DNA of 64,000 bases from Pullichristensenella sp963930055 (lineage in GTDB: Bacteria > Bacillota > Clostridia > Christensenellales > Aristaeellaceae). Positions within the stretch are counted from its first letter, which is position 1; each line of letters opens with the position of its first letter. The stretch covers positions 245,701 through 309,700 of the forward strand of contig CAWVKS010000004.1 of NCBI GenBank assembly GCA_963930055.1. Direction: 5' to 3'. A model generated the notes under the pieces. The model saw only the letters and a list, made by a program, of their open reading frames with translations, was not told the origin of the DNA and did no database searches. The position numbers were made by a program, and so were the translations under genes. Positions 16,283 through 28,033 of this stretch are shown here, one piece after another.

Positions 16283-19200
16283 GCGAATTATGGCGGGAAC
16301 TGATCGCGCGCCAGAGCCCGGAGCTTGCCGGAGCCCTGGCGCTTCGGCGCGTCTCCATCTCCAAAAGACGGGCGAGATGTGCGTGCAGCTGTGTGCGGAC
16401 AGGCTCTTTTAAGCGCGAGGAATACAAGCGCGTGCATCAGGCGCTTTCCGCGGCCTTTCCGGCGGTGGGCGTGCGCCTCAAGCTCACCTACCCGGCGCTC
16501 AGGGAGCGCGCCGAGCAGGACATTTGCTCTGTCACGCCGCTTTGATCGAGCTCGTCCGCCACGAAAGCCCCGGTCCCGTGCCCTTTTTGCTCAATGGCGA
16601 CACGGATTTTTCCCTCAAAAACGGCGTTTTTTACCATCCACGCCACCGGCGAGGAGGGCGTGGCCTACATGCGCGCCCGCGGCGTGGACAAGCTCTTTTC
16701 CTCGTTGCTCAGGGAGCTGTTTTCCATCGAAGCCACCACGGTCATCGAGGTGGCGGGCAGCGAGCAGAAGCGCCTGGCGCGCATACGCGCCCAGCGGCTC
16801 GCCGAGGAAGCCCGCCTCGCCGAGAGAAACGGCTCGCGGCGTTCGCGAGGATACGGGCAAGAAGAAGTCCGCCCCCGCAGGAGGCCGTCTACGGCCGCGC
16901 CATCACGACGTGCCGACCCCCATGAACGAGATCACCGAGGACATCGGCCGCAATGACCGTCACGGGCGAGGTGGCGGCGCTGGAAATGCGCGATACCAAG
17001 AACGGCCAGTCGAAGATCGTCACCTTCTCCATGACCGACCACAAGGGCTCGGTCAACTGCAAACTCTTCCTCGGCGGCCGCCGCCAGAGCGAGGACGGCG
17101 GCGTGGAAGAACAGGCGGAAAAGCTGCGCGCCGCCCTCAAGGACGGTCTCTGGGTCAAGGCTCGCGGCAACTACCGCTACGACGATTACAAGCGCGAGAT
17201 GGTCCTGATGGTTTCGGACGTGATGTCCGTTCCAAGCCCGTGCGCGAGGACAACGCCCCGAGAAAGCGCGTGGAATTGCATTTGCATACGCAGATGAGCA
17301 CCATGGACGCCTGCGCCTCGGCCAAGGCGCTGATTTCGCAGGCCGCCGCCTGGGGGCACCCCGCCATCGCCATCACCGACCACGGCGTGGTGCAGGCCTT
17401 CCCGGAGGCATCGGCGCGTTCGCGCGGCAAGGACATCAAGTTCATCCCCGGCTGCGAGGGCTATCTCATCGAGGACGCCCCGGAGATCGTCTCCGGCGGC
17501 GACCATCGCGCCCTCGAGGATACGGCCTTCGTCGTCCTCGATTTCGAGACCACGGGCTTAAACCCCAACATGGACGAGATCATCGAGATCGGCGCCGTGC
17601 GCCTGGAGCGCGGCAAGGGAGGTGGGGGAGTTCTCCAGCTCATCGACCCCGGCCGCGCCATCCCGGAAAAGGTGGTGGAATTGACGGGCATCAATTCCGC
17701 CATGCTCGCCGGGCAGCCGTCGCTTGCCGAAGTGTTCCCCAAATTTGCAGAATTCCTCGAAGGCGCGGTGCTGGTGGCGCACAACGCCTCCTTTGACATG
17801 GCCTTTTTGCGCCGCGCCTTCAAGCGCTTCGGCAGGGAGATGGACGCGCCCATCCTCGACACGCTGGCTCTCGCCCGCAACGCCTACAAGGAGCTGCGCA
17901 ACCACAAACAGGGCACGGGTCTGCAAGCATTTGACATATCGCTGAAAAACGCCCACCGCGCCGTGCACGACGCCCGCGCCACCGGTCTGGTGCTCCTCAA
18001 ACGCTGGAACGCTGAACGTTTCGCGCCTCAGCGACATAAACGACGCTTCCAGACCGACGCCGGCGCGCAGGCTTACCACGTCATCCTTCTGGCCAAAAAC
18101 CAGACGGGCATGACCAACCTCTACCGCCTTGTCAGCGAAGGCCACCTCAACTACTTCCATCGCACGCCGCGCATGCCGCGCAAATTGATCGAGAAGTACC
18201 GCGAGGGGCTCATCATCGGCAGCGCCTGCGAGGCCGGGGAGCTCTTCCGCGCCGTATTGGCCGGCAAGGACGCAAAGACGCTGGAGCGCATCGCTCGCTT
18301 CTACGACTATCTGGAAATACAGCCCATCGGCAACAACGCCTTCCTCGTGCGCGAGGGCGCGGTCAAGGATGAAGAGGGCCCTGCGCGACCTCAACCGCAA
18401 GATACTCGCCCTGGGCGATAAACTGCGCATCCCCGTGGTGGCCACCGGCGACGTCCACTTCATGGACCCGGAGGACGCCATTTACCGCTCATCCTCATGG
18501 CCACCAAGGCTTTGAGGACGCGGACAACCAGCCCCCGCTCTATTTCCGCACCACGGAGGAGATGCTGGAGGAATTTGCCTACCTCGGCCGCGAGACCGCC
18601 GAGCGCGTGGTCATCGACGAACCGAACCGCATCGCCGAACAGGTCGGCGACGTGCGCCTCTTCATCCCCCACCCGGAGGGCAAGGAGACCTTCCAGCCCT
18701 TCTGGCCGGAGGCCGAGCACGACCTGCGCCGCATCACATTGGAGGCGCGCCCACGAACTTTACGGCGACCCGCTGCCGGAGATCGTGCAAAAGCGCATCG
18801 ACAAGGAGCTGGGCGCCATCATCGGCTACGGCTTCTCCACGCTGTACATGATCGCCGTGAAACTGGTGGCCAAGTCGCTTTCCGACGGCTACATCGTCGG
18901 CTCGCGCGGCTCGGTCGGTTCGTCCCTGGTGGCCTACCTCTCCGGCATCACCGAGGTCAACTCCTGCCGCCGCACTACGTCTGCCCCAGTGCAAGTTCTC
19001 GGATTTCGACGTGCAGCAGCTGGGCAAGACCGGCCTCGACCTGCCCGCGCGCGATTGCCCCAAGTGCGGCGCGCGCATGGACAAGGACGGCTTCAACATC
19101 CCCTTCGAGGTCTTTCTCGGCTTCAAGGGGCAACAAGGTGCCGGATATAGACCTCAACTTTTCCGGCGTCTACCAGCCCGTGGCCCACAACTACATCAAG

Positions 19201-20586
19201 GAACTCTTCGGCGCGGGAAAACGTCTTTCGCGCCGGCACCATCGGCACCATCGCCGAAAAGACCGCCTACGGCTATGTGCTCAAGTACATGGAGGAGCGC
19301 GATCTGCACTTCTCCAACGCCGAAAAGGAGCGCCTGGCGCGAGGCATCACCGGCGTCAAGCGCACCACCGGCCAGCACCCCGCGGGCATGGTCGTGCTGC
19401 CCAAGGACTACGAAATTTACCAGTTTTACCGCCATCCAGCACCCGGCGGACGACATGACCTCCGAGACGATCACCACGCATTTCGACTTCGGTTCCATGC
19501 ACGACGTGCTGGTGAAGCTGGATGTGCTCGGCCACGATGACCCGACCATGCTGCGCCGTTTGCAGGATCTCACCGGCATCCCCCCGCGCAAGGTGCCGCT
19601 CAACGACCCGGAGGTGTTCAAAAACATACTCTCCCTGTTTTCCACGCCCGAGGCGCTGGGGTTGACGGCGGAGGAACTGGCGTGCCACCGGCACGCTCGG
19701 CATCCCCGAGTTTGGCACGCGCTTTGTGCGCGGCATGCTGGTGGAGACAAGACCCAGCACCATGGAGGAACTGATCCGCATCTCCGGCCTTTCCCATGGC
19801 ACGGACGTGTGGGTGGGCAACACACAGGACCTCGTCCACGCCGGCGTGCCGCTGAGCGAGTGCATCTGCACGCGCGACGACATCATGAACGCCCTCATCG
19901 ACTTTGGCGTCGATTCTGAAATCGCCTTCAAGACCATGGAATCTGTGCGCAAGGGCAAGGGTCTGCAGCCGTTCATGGAGGAGGCCATTCAGGCCGTGGA
20001 CGCGCCGGACTGGTACATCGGCAGCTGCAAAAAGATCAAATACATGTTCCCCAAGGCGCACGCCGTGGCCTACGTCACCATGGGCCTGCGCATCGCCTAC
20101 TTCAAAATCTACTACCCGGCGGCCTATTACGCCTGTTACCTGATGCGCAACGCCGACGCCTTCGACGGTTCGCGCATGGTCACTGCCAACGTGGACGTGC
20201 TGCGCTCGATGATCGAGGAGATCAACGGCCTCGAGCGCTCCGAGCGCGAGCGCAAGGACGACGAGGTGTCCATCCTCGAGATACTCATCGAGATGAACCT
20301 GCGCGGCGTCCACCTGCGCCCCGTGGACATGTACCGCTCGGCGGTGACGGATTTCCTTCTTGAAGAAGATGGGAATATCCTTCCGCCGCTCACCTCCCTG
20401 CCCGGCGTGGGGCAGCAGGCCGCCGAAGCCTTCGCCGCCGCCCGCGAGGGCGCGCCGTTTATCTCGCAGGACGACATGCTGCGCCGCAAGGCGCCTAAAA
20501 CCGTCGTCGAGGCCCTGCGCGCAGCCGGCTGCCTCCAGGGGCTCCCCGAGACCAGCCAGGTGTCGCTGTTCGAGTTCGGCGTGTGA
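16279..20586 (+). CDS. polC: DNA polymerase III alpha subunit, PolC type, frame disrupted
   Basis: The Gram-positive replicative polymerase with built-in proofreading. In order: an N-terminal domain; an OB fold (TVTGEVAALEMRDTKNGQS, 16950-17220); a PHP domain (VELHLHTQMSTMDAC); a DEDD exonuclease (FVVLDFETTGLNPNMDE, about 17530-17990) inserted in PHP; then PHP remainder and polymerase core (SRGSVGSSLVAYLSGITEVN, CPKCGARMDKDGFN, VPDIDLNFSG, GITGVKRTTGQHPAGMVV). From about 19700 the frame is clean to the end (VSLFEFGV). At least twelve frameshifts lie before that, for example near 16540, 16620, 16860, 17235, 18370, 18492, 18755, 18970, 19130, 19222, 19440 and 19683. Last gene of the operon before the terminator at 20712. 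Confidence 0.93.
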
Positions 20587-20624
20587 CGTTACTTTGCGCC
20601 AGAGTCGCAAAAGGGAGAGGGCCG

Positions 20625-20756
20625 CATGGGATGGCTCACGGACTACCTTGAAAAGCTGTCGCTGATCGACTATGCAGCAAAGAAGATGGACCCACTGCAG
20701 GCGCCATCCTCCGCCATGCGTTTTTGCGCATGGCGTTGTTTTTTCTCGATTTTGTG
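20625..20756 (+). CDS. Possible small ORF after polC
   Basis: ATG 20625 follows GGGAGAGGG and reads GWLTDYLEKLSLIDYAAKKMD. The frame then runs through the operon terminator hairpin to a TGA at 20756, which is odd for a real gene. It may be a short true peptide whose stop was lost by an indel, or chance. No family recognised. Confidence 0.25.
20712..20746 (+). terminator. Intrinsic terminator of the frr-polC operon
   Basis: CGCCATGCG (20712-20720) pairs perfectly with CGCATGGCG (20727-20735), followed by TTGTTTTTT. Confidence 0.9.
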
Positions 20757-20770
20757 ACAGTTTTGTCACA
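20753..20770. promoter_or_regulatory. Perfect palindrome upstream of the Cys/His-repeat protein gene
   Basis: TGTGACA-GTTT-TGTCACA, perfect 7-bp arms, 94 bp before the start codon. Candidate operator; the arms resemble CRP/FNR half-sites with a wider centre. Confidence 0.4.
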
Positions 20771-20863
20771 AACGGAAGGGAACTCTTTGCGCCCGATCGC
20801 GTCTATATATACATCAGAGCAATATGCCAGAATGTGGTTGGGGGAACAATGGAGGTGGAAACT

Positions 20864-22027
20864 ATGAAAAAACTGCTCTGTCTCTGTCTTGTATTGCTGT
20901 TGGCGCTGGGCGGCGCGGCGCTTGCCGAATCCGCCATCGGCGGCGCGGACGGCCCGACGTCGATCTTTGTATCCTCGCAGGCGATTGCGCCCGGGGAGCG
21001 CTATGTGCTCATCGCCCGGGAAGAAGAAAACGGCTCTTACAGCTACGCGCTCGTCGGCGCGGGCGACGGCGCGGAAGCCATGGCGCTCTTTGGCGGCGCG
21101 ACGGGCACGAACGCCCAGCGCATCGCCGCCTTTGAGCAAATCGCTTCCGTGCTCCAGCCGGCAGTGGCGCTCGAGGCCGGCAGCGACCCGCTTTCCGTTT
21201 CCGCCACGAGCAACGGCGGCCTTGCCTTCAGCGTCGGCATGCGCACGCTCGTGGAATTGGAGGATGACGAGGCGTTCGCCATCGTCACCGGCAGCTTTGC
21301 CGAAAACGCGCCCAGCGTCGCCGACGGCTGCGATGTGCGTATCTGGGACAAGAGCGGCGCGCACGCCTACGGCGGCAGCAGCACGGTGGGGGAGACCGTC
21401 AGCGTCTGTCCGCACTGCGGCCGGCCGGACGACGGCTCCGCCAGACACCGCAGCCTCATCAGCGACTACTGCGAGGAGGGACATACCCGGTGCATGGGCG
21501 ACCCGGAGCACTACTGCGACCCGGAGGACGGCGGTTGCGGCCAGCATTATGCCTGCTCACATTCCAACAGCCACACCCGCTGCATCAAGTGCGGCAAGCT
21601 CTGGTGCTATAAGGAACACGGCGACCACAAGGAGCTGGCCTGCGGGCATCGCGGCTGCGAGGTCTATGGCGAGGAAGAGAAGCACGCCCAGTGCGACGTC
21701 TGCTCTGGCTACCTCTGCGACGGCAAGGATCACAGCGCTGCGCCCTGTGGGATCGAGGGGCATTTGAACTGCGACGGCAAAGACCACAGCGCCGCAGCCT
21801 GCGGCGCAGAAGGCCACTGCAACTGCGACGGCAGGGATCATAGCCTCGCGCCCTGTGGCAAACACTTCGCCTGCGCGGAGGGCTATGACGCGGCGCAGCA
21901 CGCCCTGTGCCTTACCTGCGGCGGCTACCTCTGCGATGGGCAGGATCATCAGCACGTCGCGCCCGAGGCCACACAGCCTCCGGCCACGGAGCCTCCGGCT
22001 GAGGAGGGGACGCCGGAAGCGGCGTAA
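20864..22027 (+). CDS. Exported cysteine/histidine-repeat protein of unknown function
   Basis: A 387-residue protein with signal peptide MKKLLCLCLVLLLALGGAALA, a likely ALA-E cleavage site, then ESAIGGADGPTSIFVSSQ. A globular segment without cysteines follows to about residue 150. The C-terminal half has closely spaced CxxC and Cys/His pairs (VCPHCGRPDD, HTRCIKCGKLWCYKEHGDH, AQCDVCSGYLCDGKDH), with three near repeats of the unit CDGKDHSAAxCGxEGH before CLTCGGYLCDGQDHQH. The protein ends in a proline/threonine/glutamate tail. The pattern suggests several bound metal ions, probably zinc, outside the membrane; function unknown. ATG 20864 has GGAGG with 8-nt spacing, which excludes the longer upstream frame. 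Confidence 0.8.
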   Translation: MKKLLCLCLVLLLALGGAALAESAIGGADGPTSIFVSSQAIAPGERYVLIAREEENGSYSYALVGAGDGAEAMALFGGATGTNAQRIAAFEQIASVLQPAVALEAGSDPLSVSATSNGGLAFSVGMRTLVELEDDEAFAIVTGSFAENAPSVADGCDVRIWDKSGAHAYGGSSTVGETVSVCPHCGRPDDGSARHRSLISDYCEEGHTRCMGDPEHYCDPEDGGCGQHYACSHSNSHTRCIKCGKLWCYKEHGDHKELACGHRGCEVYGEEEKHAQCDVCSGYLCDGKDHSAAPCGIEGHLNCDGKDHSAAACGAEGHCNCDGRDHSLAPCGKHFACAEGYDAAQHALCLTCGGYLCDGQDHQHVAPEATQPPATEPPAEEGTPEAA

Positions 22028-22074
22028 AGTTACCATCAAAGCGGCACGGGGGAGCCGTGGGGAATGGGATGGGG

Positions 22075-22101
22075 AGCGCGCCCGCGAGGGCGCGCTTGTT
22101 T
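22075..22101 (+). terminator. Intrinsic terminator
   Basis: AGCGCGCCC-GCGA-GGGCGCGCT (22075-22096), followed by TTGTTTAT. Confidence 0.8.
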
Positions 22102-22126
22102 ATGCCGCTTGACGCGGCCGCCTCCC

Positions 22127-22155
22127 TTGACAGGGGACGCGTTGGCGGATATAAT
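22127..22155 (+). promoter_or_regulatory. Promoter of the exported protein gene at 22281
   Basis: Perfect TTGACA (22127-22132), 17-bp spacer, perfect TATAAT (22150-22155). The leader is about 120 nt and contains a GC-rich stretch. Confidence 0.9.
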
Positions 22156-22280
22156 GGAAGAAAATAAAAAGAAATTGGAAACGAAAAGGAACGGGGCGCG
22201 TCGCTGGCGCGTCCACCCCCTTTCGGCCAGGCTTTCAGCGACCGGCGCATACGCGCGACTGTTGGAAAGGAGAAATGACC

Positions 22281-23687
22281 ATGAAGCGTTTCCTCGCGCT
22301 CCTGCTTACCTTGGCGCTGTTGTCGTGCGCCGCCTGCGCCGAGCCCCTCAAGCCGCGCCGCGACGCGGCGGAAGCGCCGGCGGCGGGGCTGCCCGCCCCG
22401 GAGGTCGGCTCCCAGGAGGAAAAAACCGAGCCCGCGGCGCCGGGGGCTGGGCCTGAAGCCGAAGAAGCCGGGTCGCCCGCCCCGGACGCCTCGGCCGGCA
22501 TGGATGACTGGCGGCCCGATGCGGAAGAGGAGACGGACGAGCCTGCCTCCCTCAAGCCCGGTCGCGGCGAGAAACACCACGCGGAGGGGCATGAAAAGGA
22601 CAGGCCCGATCCCATCGCGGATGATGCGGACGCGAACACCCAAACGCTGGAAGGCGAGTTCATTATCGACGAGGACGGCGTGGAGACCGTCTACGCGCTG
22701 TCCGCGGAAATGGCTTCCAGCCCTGCGGAGAGCACGCTCAAGTTCAGCGTTGCGCCCATGGATGGCTACGGTCTGGAAATTGAGGGCGAATTGGCGCTGC
22801 GCGATGGCAGTATGCTCGATATACTCCGCTTTGACGCGCAAAAATGCGCACCCGAAGAGCTGCTGCGCGGCACGCTGGAGTTGCGCGACGCCTTCAGCGG
22901 CACGGCCTACGCGCGCTACACGCTGCGTCTGACGAGCGACGGCATGCTCCGCGGGGAGGAGGCGCTGCGCGGCGAGCGCTGGGAAGTGGATCTCTACCCT
23001 GAAGATGTGGATGCGTTCCTCGGCGACCTCAGCGCCCAGTGGCTGAACGACCTGCTCGACCTCATTGCGCGGAATGTCTCCGCGCTCGAGGAGGGCGATC
23101 CGCTGCGCCTGAGCCTGCGCGAAATGGCCATGCCTTTCGTGCGCGCGCTGTACAGCCCGGATTCCGACGCGACGGTGGAAAGGCTTGGAGTCGACCGCGC
23201 CATGCTTAGCCGCGCGCTGCTTGAAGCGGCAATGGGCGAATTGCGCCTTGCCCCCACGGAGGAAGGACTGTCCGTGACCTGGTACAGCGAGGGCAGCCCC
23301 GAGCTTTCCCAGGGCAAGATCGAGGGGACGATCGACGGGGACGGGGGCGAGTTCTCCATCTTTGAGAACAGCGGCAATGGTTATTATACCATCGCCAGCG
23401 TTTCCGCGGACTTTGCCAACGGCCTGCGCCTGCGCGTGGATGAGTACAGCGGTGGCGGCTATCTCTATTTCGACGCCGGGAGCGGCACTTTCAAAAACAC
23501 ATTCGATGTCTCGCTTGCCTTTGCGTACTCGAAGTATGATACCCCGTTGATGGCGTTTCTTGACTACGTGGGCGGGGAAGCGCGCGATGGCGATGAACAG
23601 ACGTTGCGCCTGCGCGTCGTCGAAGGCGATCACATGTTGACCTGTACGTTCCACTTTACCTGCACAAATCGGATTGGGCCTGATTGA
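22281..23687 (+). CDS. Exported or lipid-anchored protein of unknown function
   Basis: About 468 residues. MKRFLALLLTLALLSCAACA could be cleaved as a lipoprotein (LLSC) or by signal peptidase I after ACA. A low-complexity proline/glutamate/alanine segment (about 25-120) acts as a linker. The rest is an acidic, beta-rich domain with regularly alternating strands (LEIEGELALRDGSMLDILRF; YARYTLRLTSDGMLRGE; YTIASVSADFANGLRLRVDE). I do not recognise the family. The architecture suggests a surface protein held off the membrane by the linker. ATG 22281 is preferred to ATG 22275 because AAAGGAG then has 8-nt spacing. Strong promoter and terminator make it a single-gene unit. Confidence 0.75.
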   Translation: MKRFLALLLTLALLSCAACAEPLKPRRDAAEAPAAGLPAPEVGSQEEKTEPAAPGAGPEAEEAGSPAPDASAGMDDWRPDAEEETDEPASLKPGRGEKHHAEGHEKDRPDPIADDADANTQTLEGEFIIDEDGVETVYALSAEMASSPAESTLKFSVAPMDGYGLEIEGELALRDGSMLDILRFDAQKCAPEELLRGTLELRDAFSGTAYARYTLRLTSDGMLRGEEALRGERWEVDLYPEDVDAFLGDLSAQWLNDLLDLIARNVSALEEGDPLRLSLREMAMPFVRALYSPDSDATVERLGVDRAMLSRALLEAAMGELRLAPTEEGLSVTWYSEGSPELSQGKIEGTIDGDGGEFSIFENSGNGYYTIASVSADFANGLRLRVDEYSGGGYLYFDAGSGTFKNTFDVSLAFAYSKYDTPLMAFLDYVGGEARDGDEQTLRLRVVEGDHMLTCTFHFTCTNRIGPD

Positions 23688-23706
23688 AAAGCCCCTCGCC
23701 CCCCCT

Positions 23707-23740
23707 GAGCGGGACGGCTGTGTGCCGTTCCGCTCTTTTC
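23707..23740 (+). terminator. Intrinsic terminator
   Basis: GAGCGGGACGGC-TGTGT-GCCGTTCCGCTC (23707-23735) followed by TTTTCT. Confidence 0.9.
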
Positions 23741-23762
23741 TGTGTCAAGACCATGGCTGCGC

Positions 23763-23791
23763 TTGACAGGATGGCTATTCTATTATAACAT
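23763..23791 (+). promoter_or_regulatory. Promoter of the acetyltransferase gene at 23892
   Basis: TTGACA (23763-23768), 17-bp spacer, TAACAT (23786-23791). A leader of about 95 nt precedes the start codon; it is C/G-rich (CCCCCTGGGGGG) but gives no riboswitch match I recognise. Confidence 0.65.
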
Positions 23792-23891
23792 CATAAATAT
23801 AAAGCAAAATCTTGCGCGCCGCGCAAAGGAGGCAAAAGCAGATCCGTCCCCCTGGGGGGTGGGAGGGACGTTCCCGGAAGGAGGCCGTTTT

Positions 23892-24764
23892 ATGAAAACA
23901 TCCAGGGATTTGCAACGCGTGGAGGACAAGCGGCAGCTCAAACAGCTCATGTACGAAAACCTGCGCCGTTTCCCGCGCTGGGAGACGAATTGCATCTTTG
24001 AACCCGGAGAGGTCGACCGCCTCCTCAGACGCAAGAGCCTCTACGCCGACACCTGCCGCTCAGGCCTCTATCTGCTCGACGACGAGGGCGATTATTACCG
24101 CGTCCACTTCTTCTTTTCCGTGGACGCGCCGGTGGATTTTCCGCCCATGGACAAACCCGTGCTGGTGGAATTCCTCGTTACCCGCGGCAGGCGCAGCGCC
24201 GCCATCGCCGAAATGGAGCAAAAGTGGCTGGCGGCGGGCTTTCGGGAACACGTCAAGGACTTGAAGTTGTATCTTCCCCTCAAGGATTATCCCCTGCGCC
24301 CCGCGGTGGTGGAAAACGCCGCCGGCCGCTTTATCGCGCGCCCTGCCCGCGCGGAGGACGCCGCGCAGATACTACCCATCTGGGACGCGGCGCTCGACCA
24401 CCTCAACTCCGCCATCCCTTCGATGGAGGAACTGCTCTACGAGATCGAAGCGGGCAACATATTTGTCGTCGACCGGCAAGGGGAGGTCTGCGCCGCCAAC
24501 AAGATGGTCATCCGCGGCGGCATGGTCTCCACCTGGCTGGGCGCGGTCAAGCCTGAATACCGCCGCATGGGGCTTTCCACGGCCATGAAGCATCTGATCT
24601 ACAAAACGGCCATGGAGCGCGGCGTGTTCCTCTGCTACACGTGGGTGGACGAAAACAACGCCGCTTCCCGCGCGGCGCTTGTGAAGCTCGGCTTCGTCCA
24701 CCGCGGCGAGTGGACGGAGGGCTTTTTGCTGGACGCGGCTGCGCACGTCGCGCCGCATGTGTGA
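23892..24764 (+). CDS. GNAT-family N-acetyltransferase with extra N-terminal domain
   Basis: A 290-residue protein. Residues 1-145 form an unrecognised mixed domain (VDAPVDFPPMDKPVLVEFLV). Residues 150-285 form a GNAT fold: FIARPARAEDAAQILPIWDAA, then GAVKPEYRRMGLSTAMKHLI (acetyl-CoA loop, Q/RxxGx-type) and NNAASRAALVKLGFVHRGEW. Substrate unknown. The start at 23892 is set by GGAAGGAGG with 7-nt spacing, although the frame is open further upstream. It stands alone between its own promoter and the pyrG promoter. Confidence 0.8.
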   Translation: MKTSRDLQRVEDKRQLKQLMYENLRRFPRWETNCIFEPGEVDRLLRRKSLYADTCRSGLYLLDDEGDYYRVHFFFSVDAPVDFPPMDKPVLVEFLVTRGRRSAAIAEMEQKWLAAGFREHVKDLKLYLPLKDYPLRPAVVENAAGRFIARPARAEDAAQILPIWDAALDHLNSAIPSMEELLYEIEAGNIFVVDRQGEVCAANKMVIRGGMVSTWLGAVKPEYRRMGLSTAMKHLIYKTAMERGVFLCYTWVDENNAASRAALVKLGFVHRGEWTEGFLLDAAAHVAPHV

Positions 24765-24788
24765 AACCGAAGTTTAACCTTTGTGATA

Positions 24789-24818
24789 TTGAAAAGTATG
24801 CGCCCCGAGTGCTATCAT
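24789..24818 (+). promoter_or_regulatory. Promoter of pyrG-guaA
   Basis: TTGAAA (24789-24794), 18-bp spacer, TATCAT (24813-24818), 33 bp before the pyrG start. The short leader lacks the GGGCTCC/GGAGCCC attenuator known for Bacillus pyrG. Confidence 0.7.
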
Positions 24819-24850
24819 AGCTCCATTGTTTTTTTAGAGAGGGTGAGCGC

Positions 24851-26460
24851 ATGGACACTCGGTATATCTTCGTGACCGGCGGCGTGACCTCGTCGCTCGG
24901 GAAGGGCATCACCGCAGCCTCGCTGGGCCGGCTTTTGAAGGCGCGCGGCTACACGGTTGCCATCCAGAAATTCGACCCCTATCTCAACATCGACCCCGGC
25001 ACCATGAACCCCTATCAGCACGGGGAAGTTTTCGTCACCGAGGATGGCGCGGAGACCGACCTTGACCTCGGCCACTACGAGCGCTTTGTCGATGAAAACC
25101 TCAGTCGCTATTCCTCTGTCACCTCCGGCCAGGTCTTTTTCAGCGTCCTGAAGCGCGAGCGCGACGGCGGCTACCATGGCGGCACCGTGCAGGTCATCCC
25201 GCACATTACAGACGAGATCAAAGAAAAAATCTATCGCGTCGGCGAGAAGGCCGACGTCGTCATCACCGAAATTGGCGGAACGGTCGGCGATATCGAGGGG
25301 CAACCCTTCATCGAGGCCATCCGCCAATTTCAATGGGAAGTGCCCCCGGAGCGCACGCTGTTTATCCACGTCACCCTCATCCCGTACCTGAAAACCTCGC
25401 AGGAACTCAAGACCAAGCCCACGCAGCACTCGGTCAAGGAACTGCAGGGCATGGGCATACACCCCGGCATGCTCGTCTGCCGCAGCGACTATCCCATCCC
25501 GCCGGAGATGCGCGCCAAGCTCTCGCTGTTTTGCAACGTCCCCGCCAAATACATTATCCAGAACCTGGACGCCGAATCGCTCTATCAGGTGCCCCTGATG
25601 CTGGAGCGGGAGAAATTCGCCGACAAGGTCTGCGAGGCGCTGCAACTGCCCCTGCGCGAGCCTGAATTGCAGGACTGGGAGGAAATGGTCGAGCGCTTCC
25701 AGCATCCCGAGCGCGAAGTGACCATCGCGCTGGTGGGCAAATACATACAGCTTCACGACGCCTACCTTTCCGTGGTGGAGGCTTTGCAGCACGGCGGCAT
25801 CGCCCACCGCGCCCACGTGCACGTCAAATGGGTGCAGGCGGACGACCTCACCAGCCCGGACGTGGATGTGGACGCCGTATTTGCAGGCGTGCAGGGCATC
25901 CTCGTGCCCGGCGGCTTTGGGAACCGCGGCATCGAGGGCAAGATGGTCGCCGCCCGCTATGCCCGCGAACACGGCGTCCCCTATCTGGGCATCTGCCTGG
26001 GCATGCAGGTGGCGGTGATGGAATTCGCCCGCCACGTCTGCGGCATGGAAGGCGCGTCCTCCACGGAGTTCGATCCCGATACGCCCTATCCCGTCATCGA
26101 CATCATGGAGGAACAGAAGGGGCTGGAACAGACCGGCGGCACCATGCGCCTGGGCGCGTACCGCTGCCGCTTCGCGCCGGATACCCTCCTGCATGCGCTC
26201 TACGGCGCGGACGAGGCTTTCGAGCGCCATCGTCACCGCTACGAATTCAACAACGCCTATATCGAGGCGTTCGCCGCCCACGGCCTGCGCGCGGCCGGCG
26301 TCAACCCGGAGCGCAATCTGGTGGAGGCGGTGGAATTGAAGGGGCATCCTTGGTTCGTGGGCGTGCAGTTCCACCCGGAATTCAAATCCCGCCCCAACCG
26401 CCCGCATCCCCTGTTTATCGGCCTGGTGGGCGCGGCCATCCGCCGCGCGGAGGAGGAAAC

Positions 26461-26476
<16 letters not shown>
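24851..26476 (+). CDS. pyrG: CTP synthase
   Basis: Makes CTP from UTP, ATP and glutamine. 541 residues, normal length. The N-terminal synthase domain starts DTRYIFVTGGVTSSLGKGIT and has KFDPYLNIDPGTMNPYQHGE and EIGGTVGDIEGQPFIEAIRQ. The C-terminal class I glutamine amidotransferase has GGFGNRGIEGKM, the nucleophile cysteine in GICLGMQVAV and the histidine in GVQFHPEF. The gene is intact and overlaps the next amidotransferase gene, guaA, by 16 nt, so both nucleotide-synthesis enzymes are made from one transcript. Confidence 0.97.
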
Positions 26477-27996
<1,520 letters not shown>

Positions 27997-28033
27997 GGGA
28001 CATAAACATCACCGTTTTGAACGGAGGCTCGGC

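Noticed and set aside
16279..20586. polC, dxr, frr and others as true pseudogenes
   Set aside because: They are essential single-copy genes with intact motifs in shifted frames; the defect follows a region, not a gene type, so sequence error explains it better.
24819..24850. Pyrimidine attenuator or riboswitch before pyrG
   Set aside because: The leader is about 30 nt, has no GGGC start region and no hairpin pair.
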